Shown here: positions 23,529-36,754 of the stretch, in pieces
Layout of the letters: each line of letters starts with the position of its first letter
Numbering within the stretch: position 1 is the stretch's first letter
Origin: Paramecium sonneborni
Lineage: Eukaryota; Ciliophora; Oligohymenophorea; Peniculida; Parameciidae
Direction of reading: 5' to 3'
DNA: 64,000 bases
Assembly (NCBI GenBank): GCA_905182985.1
Contig: CAJJDN010000040.1
Location: 530,317-594,316, forward strand
Position numbers and translations under genes: made by a program
Notes under the pieces: generated by a model
Database searches by the model: none
The model's input: the letters and a program-made list of their open reading frames with translations, nothing else
Told to the model about the DNA's origin: nothing

Positions 23529-24443
23529 ATGCAAGCAGAAAAATCTCTGCCACGATCAAGAACTTTTGGAAGTGGAAAATAGTAATAAATTTAGTAATTT
23601 AAGAGATTAGCTTACAACAGGTAGATCTAAAAAAACAACATATGAAAATTGTTTAAATTGTTGTGGAAATTGTTGTGGAACTTGTAGAGCTTGGATACCT
23701 TGTTGTTGTTGTCCATATCCTTATTAATTAGTAAATTAAGGAAATGTTGGATTATTGTAAGAGTTTGGACGTTTTGAAAAGCAATTGGCACCTGGTATGC
23801 ATTTTGTGAATTAGTAACTTAAATAAATAAAAATAGATGTTCAGGTTAAATAATAATGGTGGATATGAAAACACAGTAAATTTAATATAAATTTAAGTTC
23901 TGGATAAGTGAATAGATCAGTAATATTAACAAAAGATAACATAACATCTGAAATTGATACAGTGTTATATTATAGAATAGTGGATCCAATAAAATGCATA
24001 TATAGATTGAATAATTTAGAAGGAGCAATGCTTGAAGTAACTTAATCAGTGATGCGTACAGTATGTGGAGAACATACATTATAAGAATTATTAGTAGATC
24101 GTATTTAAATATCTAATGAGATTGCCGAATTAGTAGAAGCAATAGTAAATGAATGGGGTAAATAAATTATATAAAATAATAAGGAGTATATGTAGAGAAA
24201 TTGTTTATAAAAGATTAGAGAATAAGTGATGATTTAAGATAAGCATTGGCATTGGCAGGAACAACTAAAAAAATGACAGAGGCTAAAATAATATCTGCAT
24301 AAGCTGATGTAGATGCTGCTAAGTTCTAAAGAGAAACATCGGATATTTTATCAAGTTAAGCTGCTATGTAAATCAGAATGTTAGAAACACTTTCTCAAAT
24401 TGCTAAAGGTGCGAGTAAGAAGGTTGTAATGATGGGTTTATGA
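23529..24443 (+). CDS. Stomatin / podocin family membrane protein (PHB domain)
   Basis: Four introns (23594-23624, 23814-23836, 23876-23897, 24158-24183; 31, 23, 22, 26 nt) give exactly 271 codons. The N-terminus has a Cys-rich cluster (NCCGNCCGTC, then IPCCCCPYPY) likely to be palmitoylated and/or membrane-inserted as a hairpin. The PHB domain follows: NVGLLQEFGRFEKQLAPGMH, MVDMKTHSGQ, SVILTKDNITSEIDTVLYYR, IVDPIKCIYRLNNLEGAM. The C-terminal coiled coil ends QADVDAAKFQRETSDILSSQ. Stomatins oligomerise on the cytosolic membrane face and regulate ion channels. Correct placement of introns one to three is needed to recover the conserved VDMKT block. Confidence 0.83.
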
Positions 24444-24469
24444 ATATATTCTAATATAATTATTTTATA

Positions 24470-25725
24470 TCAATGAAGAGTCATTGATGCAAATCCTAAA
24501 GCTTTTTCTAAATTTTTTATTGTTTACATTACCTCCTACTTACCTTAGTCATATTAAGAGAACACTCCTATTAATGTTGATACTATCATATCATGAAAAT
24601 AATAGCCCACTCTTTACAAATGACTTACTACTAATTCCTCATTTATATCTTAAAATGAATCAAAAATGAAAAAATTTATAAAATCTTCCAAATCTAAATT
24701 TATAATTGGTTCCATATTTCCTCCATTAAACTTTTAGAATTCTCCTTCTTCTATCATTTCACAATAATAAAAATAATTAGTTTCTAATTATTAATTACAA
24801 AATTACTTAAAGATTTCAAAACAAATTATCTTTAGATACGAAATATGTTAAACTCTTCATATCCTTAACTTTCTTATCTTTTTGTAAATCTCTCAAATAA
24901 TGCTTAACAAATCATATTATTTAATGATTATTATACAGCCTCTGTTTTCTTTAAATATCCTTAACTTAATTTTCCTTATTTTAATTCTCTTCTTAATAAA
25001 AATTTAGATTTCAAAGATTCATCATCAGCATTTTATATTTCTATTATATATCCTACTTGTAAATCGCCTTCCACATTTGGCTCAAGTGAAATCTATCCTA
25101 TTATTTTCCCAATACTATCAATTTATAATCCTTCATGTGCTAAGAAAAATAATTTCTTATCCAAAATTTTATTCATATGTTTTCCAATTTTAATTTCCAT
25201 TATTTCAAACTCTTAAATTTCATACTTAATCTTTGGATTCTATTTCCAATTCTTTATTTAATATTATTATGACATTAATCCCTCCATTAATCCTAAAATA
25301 ACTGGTCTTTTTTCTTTCTTCTCTGAATATAAGATCTTCACTTATCCCATCATTGATTCATAACTATTAATTGTCTTTTTATAAATCCAATTTTTCTCCT
25401 TAAACTCATCTAATAATTTATCTTTTTCCTCAACTAACTATAAAATCAATTATTATTATTAATTTGGCGTTTTTTATACCTATATAAGAAGTTATTGAAA
25501 TTTTTAAGTTTACATAGTCTACTCTTATAATAATTTTTCATATTCTATCACTTTCTATTGTAATCCATCTTCTGATTATTTTATAATAGTTATTTATTTT
25601 TACAAAGTTACCAACTATTATTTAAGACTTTGATTTTCTTAAGTTAAAATCTATATTTCTTATTATAAGGTGCTGATTTACAATTACAATTAAGTTGTTT
25701 CCTTAAAAGACACAGATTGTCTCAT
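24470..25725 (-). CDS. Coiled-coil N-terminus hypothetical protein (410 aa)
   Basis: The gene reads leftward from ATG 25725. One 23-nt intron (24784-24806) gives 411 codons. Residues 1-130 are Gln/Lys/Glu-rich coiled coil. The C-terminal two thirds are globular, with KRPVILGLMEGLMS, KIGKHMNKILDKKLFFLAHE, FQDINEELVVSHLQRVGYYF and a C-terminal helix LEKALGFASMTLH. No catalytic or binding motif was recognised. It converges on the stomatin gene with only 26 bp between the two stops. Confidence 0.6.
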
Positions 25726-25796
25726 TTTTAATTTATTTATTATAATTTATATTTAGTAATCATAAATGCGAAGCTAGCTTAGGAGACTTCTATAAA

Positions 25797-26630
25797 AACT
25801 ATTATTATAATTTCTTTCTTTATTCTTACAATTATCTACTTTTTTGTTCAAGCTAACTAATTTTAAATTCTGACTGTATCAATTACTCTTATAAATTTTA
25901 ATATTATGCAGCTAGATTATCATTTGAATACTCTTAATTCTCTTTCTCTCTTTGATTATGTAAAGGAGTAGAGAAACCAGCATCAGTATGAACTCTATTA
26001 GATTAAATATATTATTTATTTGTAATGCTCTATCTCTGTTATGATAATACATTTGGAGTAAGAGTTCTTGATTATTAATTTAGATGCTTAGTAGGAGTCT
26101 AATTTTAACGTTAATTATAGGGAATTTTTTATGGCGTCATTGATGTATTTTAGGGTTATTAAGAATATTTTATGACATTTGGACTTACTGGAACTTTATT
26201 CATGATTTATCTTATTGGAGAAACATTTGAAATTTGCTAATCCATGTTTTATGAAACTCTTCTAGTGGATTGTAATTAACTCGACTTTTCTAATGGTATT
26301 AAGATAGACTATTATTAAGTCTATACAGGTATTCTTATTGTTGGTTAAATTATTCTCTAAGTAAAATCTTTATTATACCTAAGTGTATTAAAACATTTTC
26401 TCAATATTCCAATTAACAGATAAATAATTAAAAATAATTATATATATTATTTTATTAAATATTTCCATAAGTTAATATAACTATTTTTAATTTTACTACA
26501 CATTCATACTTTATTCTTAGAAAAATAATATCTATCAGAAATCTTCTTAACATTTTAAAAAATATAACTAATATTTAATAATTTTAGTTTATATAAATAT
26601 TTTATACCAAAAATTGATTTAAAATAATGA
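25797..26630 (+). pseudogene. Multi-pass membrane protein pseudogene (two TGA codons)
   Basis: One frame reads continuously as a membrane protein of about 270 residues, ending at TGA 26628-26630, except for TGA at 25953-25955 and 25989-25991. The surrounding residues (FSFSL_LCKGVEKPASV_TLL) suggest both were tryptophan, one base from TGG. Hydrophobic segments include IYYLFVMLYLCYD, YFMTFGLTGTLFMIYLIGE, VYTGILIVGQIILQV and LIQLFLILLHIHTLF. No GTA donor lies close before the first TGA to splice it out. A shorter intact protein could start at an internal ATG near 26027. Family unknown. Confidence 0.5.
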
Positions 26631-26633
26631 ATT

Positions 26634-27816
26634 TCATTAGTAAGTAGATGTTTTCTACTTTTAATTTAAATTACGACGTGCACTTCCACTTCTACTTCTT
26701 GGCTAAGTTTATAAGGTCTCTTAAATAATATATTAATAGTTACATTAAATTGTTTTTTGTTGGACTTAAGAATGTTAAGAATTCTTCTTAGAAGCATTAT
26801 AACTCAATAAGTTTCCTTTTCTATCTTTAATAATTAATTGCTAAACAGTGTCATTTATTGAATTAATTGAATTATGTTTACCATGAAATGATTTTTAATA
26901 TTCTTATTATTATTATTAAATTTATTATTGCAATTATTATTACTATTGATTTTATCCATATTAAAGAATGTGAAAATAATTTTATTTCAAAGAACCTTAG
27001 GATAATGTTGGATAATCAGTACTTTCTTAAAGTTAACTACTTAATTTATGTTCTGAATAGGAACTAGTTTTATTTGCTTCTTTACTATTAGGCTTTCTCT
27101 ATACAAGTCCTTTATTTTATTAGTTATTCTTATTGTTAAACTAAATTTCATAATCTACTTAATCATATTCATTAGTCTTTTTGATTTATTCATTTTCATA
27201 TTATTAAATTTTTTGTTTGTAAAAAGTGATATCAGCTATTAATTTTGTGTTTTCCTCATAAAATTTTTGGTTTTCCTTCTTTAAATTCTAAACGACAATA
27301 TTGAAGCATGTTTTACATTCATAACTTTCTTGGTTGTTTCTAAGAGCTCATTTCGTGTAGCTTCACTTTCATCCAATTTATTTTATATTGATTCTGCATA
27401 CAATTTCAATTGTTATTCTAACTATTAAGAATTAAAACTATATATTTACTCTTATATGATTTCTGATTTCTCCTTCATATTTAATAACTGTTTATTCTAA
27501 TTTTTCATATTCATCTTCACCTCTATTACTTTTTAATGATACATTTGGATCTACATTTTATTCTAACTTTCTTAAATGATAGAAATGTTTACTAAACTTT
27601 TTTATCTATTTTTAAGATAAGATTAGTGAAAACAACTTTAATTATATTGACTAATTATTGTAAATTGTCATAATCTTTTAATTCCTTTTCAATCTCATTT
27701 AGATCATTTTTGGTTTCAATATATTTTTCTAACTAAACTAAAATTCTCTCCAATAAATCCTTTAAAGAAGTCTCTATTTCTCTATCAGAATATGAAACTA
27801 AACTTGATTCGCTCAT
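26634..27816 (-). CDS. Coiled-coil, Gln-rich protein (364 aa)
   Basis: The gene reads leftward from ATG 27816. Introns at 27606-27636, 27422-27449 and 27288-27316 (31, 28, 29 nt) give exactly 365 codons. The first 220 residues are coiled coil (ETSLKDLLERILVQLEKYIE and onward). Then comes a polyglutamine run near 26900-26950 and a Ser/Arg-rich basic tail (PRSRSGSARRNLNQK). The SRSGSARR tail could be a phosphorylated or nuclear-type basic patch, but no family is recognised. The stop lies 3 bp from the end of the convergent pseudogene. Confidence 0.62.
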
Positions 27817-28102
27817 CAACTGTTAATTTATTATATAAAATACTTTAAATAATAATTGATTACATAATCAAATTTAACTAAAACTAGTTATATATTAAGT
27901 ATTATAGATCATATTTTTAGTTAGTTTTGTTCCAGAAACAAAAAAATGTATATATAATTTATATAAATTAATAGATAAATTTGTCTTTACACATTTAATA
28001 TATATAATAAATTCTACATAATGAGATTTTGATAGTGATACATTAGTATAGATTAGTTTATAAATGTATTTAAGTTGAATAAAATAAATTAATCAATAGA
28101 TA

Positions 28103-29392
<1,290 letters not shown>

Positions 29393-29424
29393 TTATATGT
29401 ATTATTCATTATAAGGCATTAATA

Positions 29425-32400
29425 TCAAATTAATTATTAATTTACAAAAAAGCTTCTTGTTTTTCTTAAAAAATTATCATCATTTACAATTGATCCTAAA
29501 GGTACTAAATAAATAAATTTCATCATTAACTCATATTTTTTGTTATCGATTTTTTATGTAAAATTTAATAATATTAATCCATAGATAATACTAGATACCA
29601 AGCATAGTATTATTATAATCTATTTGTTATTTTTATAAATTTTACACTATATTAAAATTATAATTCTAAACATTTCTCATACAAGATTGAATAAAAGTTC
29701 TCTATTAGATATTATAATGCATAGCTAACAATAGTAATCCCCTCTAATTCATAAATTGGAAAAGTATTGCGATTAGTGAAATTTGATTATTCAAATTCTT
29801 ATTTAAATGAATTTTTGATATCTACAATTGTAGATATTAACCCCTTTTCTAAACTACCAGATAATGCTTTATTACATACTGTTAAAGTTTTGTCAATTGC
29901 CTACATTATTACAAAAAATACCTCTAACTAATCGCAAAGATTCTATTAGCTAAATTTATTGATAAGTTAATTAAAACTATCATCAATATAATGAGAATTA
30001 TATTAAAATATCTATTAATGAGTAATTTGATCTTCCAATTAAATTATACCTTATTTACAATTTTGATAATATTTATCTATATCATTTTGATTTAGAAAGG
30101 TGAAACTTTATCTAAAATATAAGACTTCTCTCGATGCATACATAACTAAAATATTTACATTTAATCTCGTAAGCTATTCATAAAATTAAGCTGCATTCCT
30201 AATCTAAACATATTTATTAGACATTTCAATTTCTAATCCTAAATATATAGCAATTAAGATTAAGAAATGAGAAATAATTAGTAAAAATGTTTTTAAATTT
30301 AAAAATTCTATTGTAATTATTAACTTTTTTCTATTTTTATTCTAATTAAAATGAGATATTAATAATTTAATATTTGTAAAATGGTTATCTTTTTCTTAAA
30401 AATTAAATTTATAATTCAAAATTTAAGTATAATTTTTAATCACTAAATCTTTAAGATTCTAAAGTCTTTAAATTTCTGATGCTATATGAGTATTTTCTTA
30501 ATTAAATAATAATTATCTTAATTTTTCTCTTTGTAAACACTATAAATAATGCATCATTGAGATCAATAATTAAATAATACTCATTATCAGTATACTATAT
30601 ATCTTTATATCTTATAATTGGGTTTCGTAATATAAAGAAGTTTTAATCACTTGATATAAGGCTTAATTGTCAACATATTAAAAGGCATTTAATAGAGTGT
30701 TAAAGTTTTTATATGAATAATAAAAATATGGGCTTTTTTAATCAGCTGTTTATCCATTACTATATACAATTTAAGAATCATATTAATAATTTAGTAAAAT
30801 TATTAGACTATTTCTTAAATTAAATTCTTATGCACTACCCTAACTTTCATGTTCTAAGAATTATAACTAAAATGATTATTAAGAATAGTGTGAAAAAAAT
30901 AATTTTTATTCCAAAAATTTTGTGATTTCTGATTTTAGTTTTTCATAACTTTCTATAATTTTGGAATTAGGATAATCTAACAATTCTTAAAATTATTATT
31001 CTGATATTAAATTGTAATATAATTCTATGTTATAATTAATAATTGAAAATCTTATTAGAGTAAAAGATGATATTGGTTAAAAAACATTGTTTTTAAAACT
31101 CAGTAATTTGAAATCATTGAAAAGAAGATCAAAATTGGAAATGGTTAAAAAATACTAGCAATAAGACAAAGATTTACCAAAAATAATCCAATAATTGATA
31201 TTATTAAGAATAACAATATCAAAAGACTTTTTCTTAAAAATACATTTGGTAGTTTTCTGCAAGTAGTTAAACTTTAAACTAATAAAAACTACTTATAAAA
31301 TTTTGATTTTTCGATTGCTGACAATGAGGATTGTAATGAAACAGATTCTGTGTGTTATTCTATATCACTTGATTATTTAACTGTTTTATCTTCTATTCCT
31401 TAACTTAAAATTTAATTTTCATCTCCAATTTTAGGAGTAAACAAGATTTCATCTTATTAATAGTTACAAATAACTTATTCATCTTATAGGATTTAATATT
31501 CATTATTGTTTTAAGCATTTATAACATTAATATTAAATTTTTCATTAAAATCTTCTGGTTTGTCTATTATTATTGATTCATTTATTAAAGGATGATTATT
31601 TTATTTTTATAAATTTTAAATTGTTGCTTCCCCATTGATTTGTTTAATGTTTGATAAAATAATTTAATAAAAAATTTACTCATCTGTAATTTATCTAGAT
31701 ATTACTTCAAGATCACATTAATAAAGTATCATATCTTTTTATGTAAATATTGAGTAATCAAATTTTCTTTAAGTCAACAAGTTCAGCTTTCTTTAATCAA
31801 AAAAACGGAAAAAAAAAGAGAAATGTTTTTCATTCTATTTTAGTGAAGAGAAATTATCAAGAAATAAATTGATATTCAATCCATATAATTAATTTGCGAA
31901 AATCTTATCAATATTCAATATTTAACAAAAAAGTTCTTCTTCAATATTAATAATTTTATGGTTTTCATCTAAAAATAGACTATAAGCTTCTTCATGTTTT
32001 TTTTAGAAAAATATAATTATTTCAATAGATTCTAAATTTAATAGGCTTATATCCATAATCAAATCTATCTTTATACACAAACATGATTGGTGCTCAATGT
32101 AAGCTTAATTAATCTATTAATAATATTTGTTTTAGTTTCCAGAGATAAAATTTTCTATTAATTTCTTATGAATTTATTTTATATAGTGTGGTATCATTTG
32201 ATCAAAGCTTAATTAAATTAATTTATTTGGATATATTGATTAATGATATTTATGTTTGGTGATCTGTATGTTATCTAAATCTTAAATTAAAACAGACATA
32301 TTTGAAAATTGATTTTTTAAATTTGAAAGTATAGATTTAATTTTATATTCTTCCTTTATTATTTATGGTTAAATAATAGACTGAGCTGAAATTAAATCAT

Positions 32401-34161
32401 TTAATACTTCCATATTGTAAAATCTTAGAATATTTGAATATCTTTAAGCTTTAATTAAGAAAAATTTTTACTTTAGATTTGCTAAAATGAAGCTTTGATA
32501 ATTTTTAATCCTTCAATTTATACTGATATTGAATTTAAAGCTAACTATTCTAAATTTTCTTAATTATTTTATTGATATAAAGATTCAAAGTACTTAATTT
32601 TAGTTTCAATGATTTTGGATAATTTCTCTTAAATAAAAGCATTTTATTTTGTAATTTTTAAATATTCAAATATACTAAGGTGGATTTATTAAGATTCAAT
32701 TTTTAAGGAAGATCTTTAATTTTAGAGTTATTTTTAAATATCAAGTCTTTAAAGGTCTTAAGCAACTTTTAATACCAGTAACTTGTGAAATGAATTAATT
32801 TGAATAGTAGAACGATTTATTGATGAATCTAAAGCAGAATACTACTTATATTTTTTATTTTTATTAAAAATGATTTTGAAAAGTTTATAATTGAGAAGAT
32901 ATTTCTTGTGAAAAAAAAGTAATTAAAGATAACTGAATATCAATGGTTCAGAAATGTTTCTTTTAGTTATTTATAATAATTGTCTTTGATGCTTTTGTAA
33001 AAGTTCCTTAAAGAAAATTTCATGAGACAATGTTTAAAACTCTACTTCTTATAATCTATATTTACATCTACATTTACTATCTTAGCATATTGTAGAATGT
33101 TTTTATAAAAATAATAGATATACCATGTCAGATTAAAAGATACGTTTGTTTAAGCTTACATTATAAATTATTTAAAACATCACATAATTTGAATTTTATA
33201 TGTTACATTCTAAAAAATTAATGAAATTTTAAATTAAATCTCTTCTTGCATAATATTAAAAAATCTAGTAAGGCAATATTGATAGCAAAATCCATAATGA
33301 TCGAATTTTTTGCTAAGGATAGAATTGATGAAATAAAAACTAAAAACTTATAATCAATGTGATTACAGCTATAATCAAGATTACTTAATAATAAGGTCCG
33401 TATATTAATTGTTTCTATATTTAGATTTAATATATCAATAAAAAGGATGATATTATTGGTAAAAATATCTAAACGTATTGAAAAAATAAATTGGATTAAT
33501 CTTATATTAGGATTACTATTTAAAAGCATCTAATAAAAATTCTATAATATGTAAGATAAGAATCATTAATTAATAAATGTTCTCTTTTAAAATCTAATGC
33601 CCAGTTATAGGTGAACATGTTTGTAAAAAATAAAAGCGTGATTAGAATCACAAGTATATTAATTAAATTTATTAAAATCTAAAATATATCGTCTAGATTA
33701 GCCTTTAGATTTTTTAAACATATTTCTATTGCCATATATCCAAAACCATATTTTATTAAGTTAATTGAAATATTAATGAATTACATCAAAATTTTCATGC
33801 TCTAACTTTTACTTATTGTTAATTATAATTTAATAACAATATCTGTTGACCTATTTTTTACTATATTAGAGAAGACAATACAACTTATGATCAAAATACA
33901 TAGAGAGCAAAATATCAAATATGATTGACTGACAGTAGTTGCTAAATAAATATTAGGCCTTGATATTGATGTTAAAATATTCATTTCAGATTAACCACTG
34001 AAAATCTATTCTTTGTTTTATATTGTAATATAAGTAATAGTTTACATTTCATTGATTACTCCTAAACCACATAATAGAATGAGTGGTATATTCCAAATAA
34101 ATTATTCAAAAATTAATTAGCCTTATACGAAATAAGAAATTTATTTAGTAAATGAAGCCAT
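29425..34161 (-). CDS. Large multi-pass membrane protein with PAS-like segment and H/C motif (1,554 aa)
   Basis: The gene reads leftward from ATG 34161. Introns at 32449-32471, 31155-31177 and 29620-29645 (23, 23, 26 nt) give exactly 1,555 codons. The N-terminal 330 residues hold about nine membrane helices (LILLCGLGVINEM, YLIFCSLCILIISCIVFS, ILINLINILVILITLLFF). A short H-x4-C-x4-C-x-C motif (HSTICQDSKCRC) follows, with a second one later (EHQSCLCIK). A PAS-like stretch lies around residues 720-790. Then come a second membrane pair with a long extracellular loop (LLILLFLIISIIGLFLV to IYSILIMSII) and further helices near the end. The C-terminus reads MMKFIYLVPLGSIVNDDNFL. Similar large proteins are common in ciliates, but no function is established here. 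Confidence 0.7.
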
Positions 34162-34285
34162 TTAATCTTAATTAATATAATTTATGAATAAGATTACACT
34201 TGAGCTTGAAAAAGTAATAAATAAAAACTTGCTACTCTTATTATTTAATATAACTTTATTTGATATTTATACAATAATATTAAAA

Positions 34286-35773
34286 TCAAGAATTAGATTC
34301 AAACAACATTTTACTATTTTTAATTTAAATTATTTTTTCTTTTAATGCTTTGGCTTTTATCATCAAAAGATCTTTCTCTTATAATTTTTAAGCCATGTTG
34401 TTAATAGCTTATTCACAATATTCCTAAGCTTGTTATCTTTAATTTAAATTATAATAAAGTTAAGCAATATTATATTAAGTTTATCCCGTTATATATTACT
34501 CTTCTAGTTATTCTTCTTACATCTTTAAAACAAAAATATAAAGTTCCAATGCCTAATCATATTTTTTTTATTTATAATATAATGTAGCTATTTATTATTT
34601 TAAATGAATTAATTTTTTTGGATCTATTTTTTACTTAATTTCTTTTTTTAATTAGATTGAATCCTAATAAGCATTAATAGCCAATTCTGATTATTTATTT
34701 TATCGATAATAATCTCCCAAAAGTTCAAGATAGGTTGATTGATATAAAATAATCTTTGGGTGATAATTAAGAAGTAATTCTAATTTGATCTTCTCCAAAC
34801 ATTCTAAAGTAATTTTTATTGCTTAACCAAAATCTTTTTTTAAGTTATAAATTTATGTCAATTTTAAATAATAAGATACCAAATCTGAAATTGGAAAACC
34901 TATCCTCTCCTTTAAATTTATTAATTTTTATAATTATTCGGTATCTTGATTTGATTAATTTGTATTTAAATATTATTCTAATTCTTAAATTTCGGATAGT
35001 ATTTTATCATTTTCAGCCTTTTTTTGTTTATACTGAAACTCAATCTCTTCGTATTCTAAGCCTACTAAAGGTTAATTGATAATCATTGAACAATACTTTT
35101 AGGCTTCTTCTTATTTTTATTCTTCTACATAATATTCATAAATCTCATTGATTAATTGAAAATTGTTCTTTTCATAATATACAATTTATTCTAAAAGCCA
35201 TATAGTACTATTTTTATTTTCTTTGGAAGAAGACTTAATTTAATGCTATAATAGAGAATATGTGAAATACATAGAGTTATTTTAATTCTTCCTTTTGAAA
35301 GTGATTTTCCTAATAAAGAAACTAAATTAATTGTAATTTTTCTTTAAAATCTACAATCTAATTTAGTTACTTCTTAATCTTTTTTAGCAATTCATTTATT
35401 TAGGTTCTAAAATTGATCGATACTGATGAGTTGCTTAGTTTTTTGAAATTAAATAAAAATTTTGGATATTATTTTTATTCTACATCATATTATAAGAGGG
35501 TTATTAAACTTTGAAATATATTATTTGATACATTTCTGCAAAGAGAGCATTTTGCTCAGAAACTTAATAGGTTAAATTTTCTAAAATTTGATATTGATTT
35601 TAATTTTAGATTTGTTAGTTTTCAAGATAAGTTTCTCTATAAAAATCTTCTTTTGTCTTTTCCCATGAAATTGTAACGATTCTGTTAGAGTTTAGAATTT
35701 CTTGGATTTTAGGTAGAGCAAGTTTAAATTAGTCACAATTTTGGAATAATATAATTTCTAGTAGATGAGGCAT
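34286..35773 (-). CDS. TPR-repeat protein (495 aa)
   Basis: An intronless 496-codon frame reading leftward from ATG 35773 to TGA 34288-34286. The C-terminal 200 residues have TPR-type helix pairs: GDYYRQNKQSELAINAYQDS, LYYKQKKYDQALELYIFVLK, AQLYYNLNQRQQAQEYCEQA. The middle is a coiled coil, and the N-terminal 150 residues are less repetitive. TPR proteins serve as assembly platforms; the partner is unknown. A stretch near 35400-35550 reads less like protein, so a missed pair of introns is possible. The start is only 20 bp from that of the divergent MORN pseudogene. Confidence 0.62.
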
Positions 35774-35793
35774 TTTAATATTATTAATAAAAT

Positions 35794-36726
35794 ATGGGTA
35801 TTTGTTATGGGGTATGTGAATAGTAAGCAAAAAATATAGTAAATCAAACTGCAATAGTTACTGAGACAATAAAATAAGGATTATAAGAAGATACAATAAT
35901 AAGTGCAGAAATTGAATAGGAGAAAAGGTATTTTCATATGGAAACATGTGAAATATATGAAGGAGACATAGTTAATGGAATTCGGAATGGAAAGGGGAGA
36001 TAAATATGGCCAGATGGTATAAACCGAATGATTTAGGTTCTTATTATGAGGAAATTTTATAAATGATATGGCAGATGGAAAGGGAATATTAGTAAATTCA
36101 GAAGGGAATGTATATGAAGGAGAATGGTTAGAAGATGAGGCAAGCATTTTAGAAAAGTTATAGCCATGATAGATTATACTATGAATGATAATGGTTGGAA
36201 GACAAATAACATGGTATAGGAAAGGAGATAAATTCAAAAAGTTCTTAGATAAATTAATTTTGTTAGATGAATGCTTTGAAGGAGAATTTGTAAGAGGAAT
36301 GAAATAAGGATCAGGAAAGTTTACAAATAAATGATGAATAATTTTATGAGGGAAAGTTTTAGAATGGAATTATGCTAGGTAAAGGTATGAAATGAAAATA
36401 GTAATATAGAAAAGGAACTTTTACATCAAGAAATTAAAAATGTTATAGAAGAGAATGGAAAAAGGGTTAAATGCGATGGATTTGGAATAATGAAATGGGA
36501 TGATGGAAAATATTATGAAGGGAATTTTGATAACGGAAAATAAAATGGAGATGAAAAATTTGTATGGAATGGTAAATAATATGTAGGTCCATGAATAAAT
36601 GGATAATAGGAAGGAGAAGGAACATATTAAAATAAATAATGTTAAGTGAAGTAGGAATTTAGAAGAATGGAAAAAGAATTTAAAGGATGGATGATAATAA
36701 TAGTAGCAATAGTATTTAATAAACAT
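35794..36726 (+). pseudogene. MORN-repeat protein pseudogene
   Basis: The first 80 codons are intact (MGICYGVCEQQ, then IYEGDIVNGIRNGKGRQIWP). After that, MORN repeats continue in shifting frames. Near 36050 one G appears lost (SYYEG becomes SYYEE), a later block reads ADGKGILVNSEGNVYEGEWL in another frame, then GFGIMKWDDGKYYEGNFDNG near 36480. At 36594-36596 a TGA stands where the repeat expects tryptophan (YVGP_INGQQEGEGTY). MORN proteins usually anchor to membranes or cortical structures. The several independent lesions make a functional gene very unlikely. Confidence 0.8.
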
Positions 36727-36754
36727 TTTGAAATTATATTTATTATTAAATTAA

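Noticed and set aside
33218..33529. A separate small minus-strand membrane protein starting at 33529
   Set aside because: It is in a different frame from the large PAS-like membrane gene, whose own frame stays open through this region.
35881..36726. Minus-strand open frames opposite the MORN pseudogene
   Set aside because: The sequence is hydrophobic and low-complexity, as expected from the complement of Gly/Glu-rich repeats; the plus strand shows the repeat motif.
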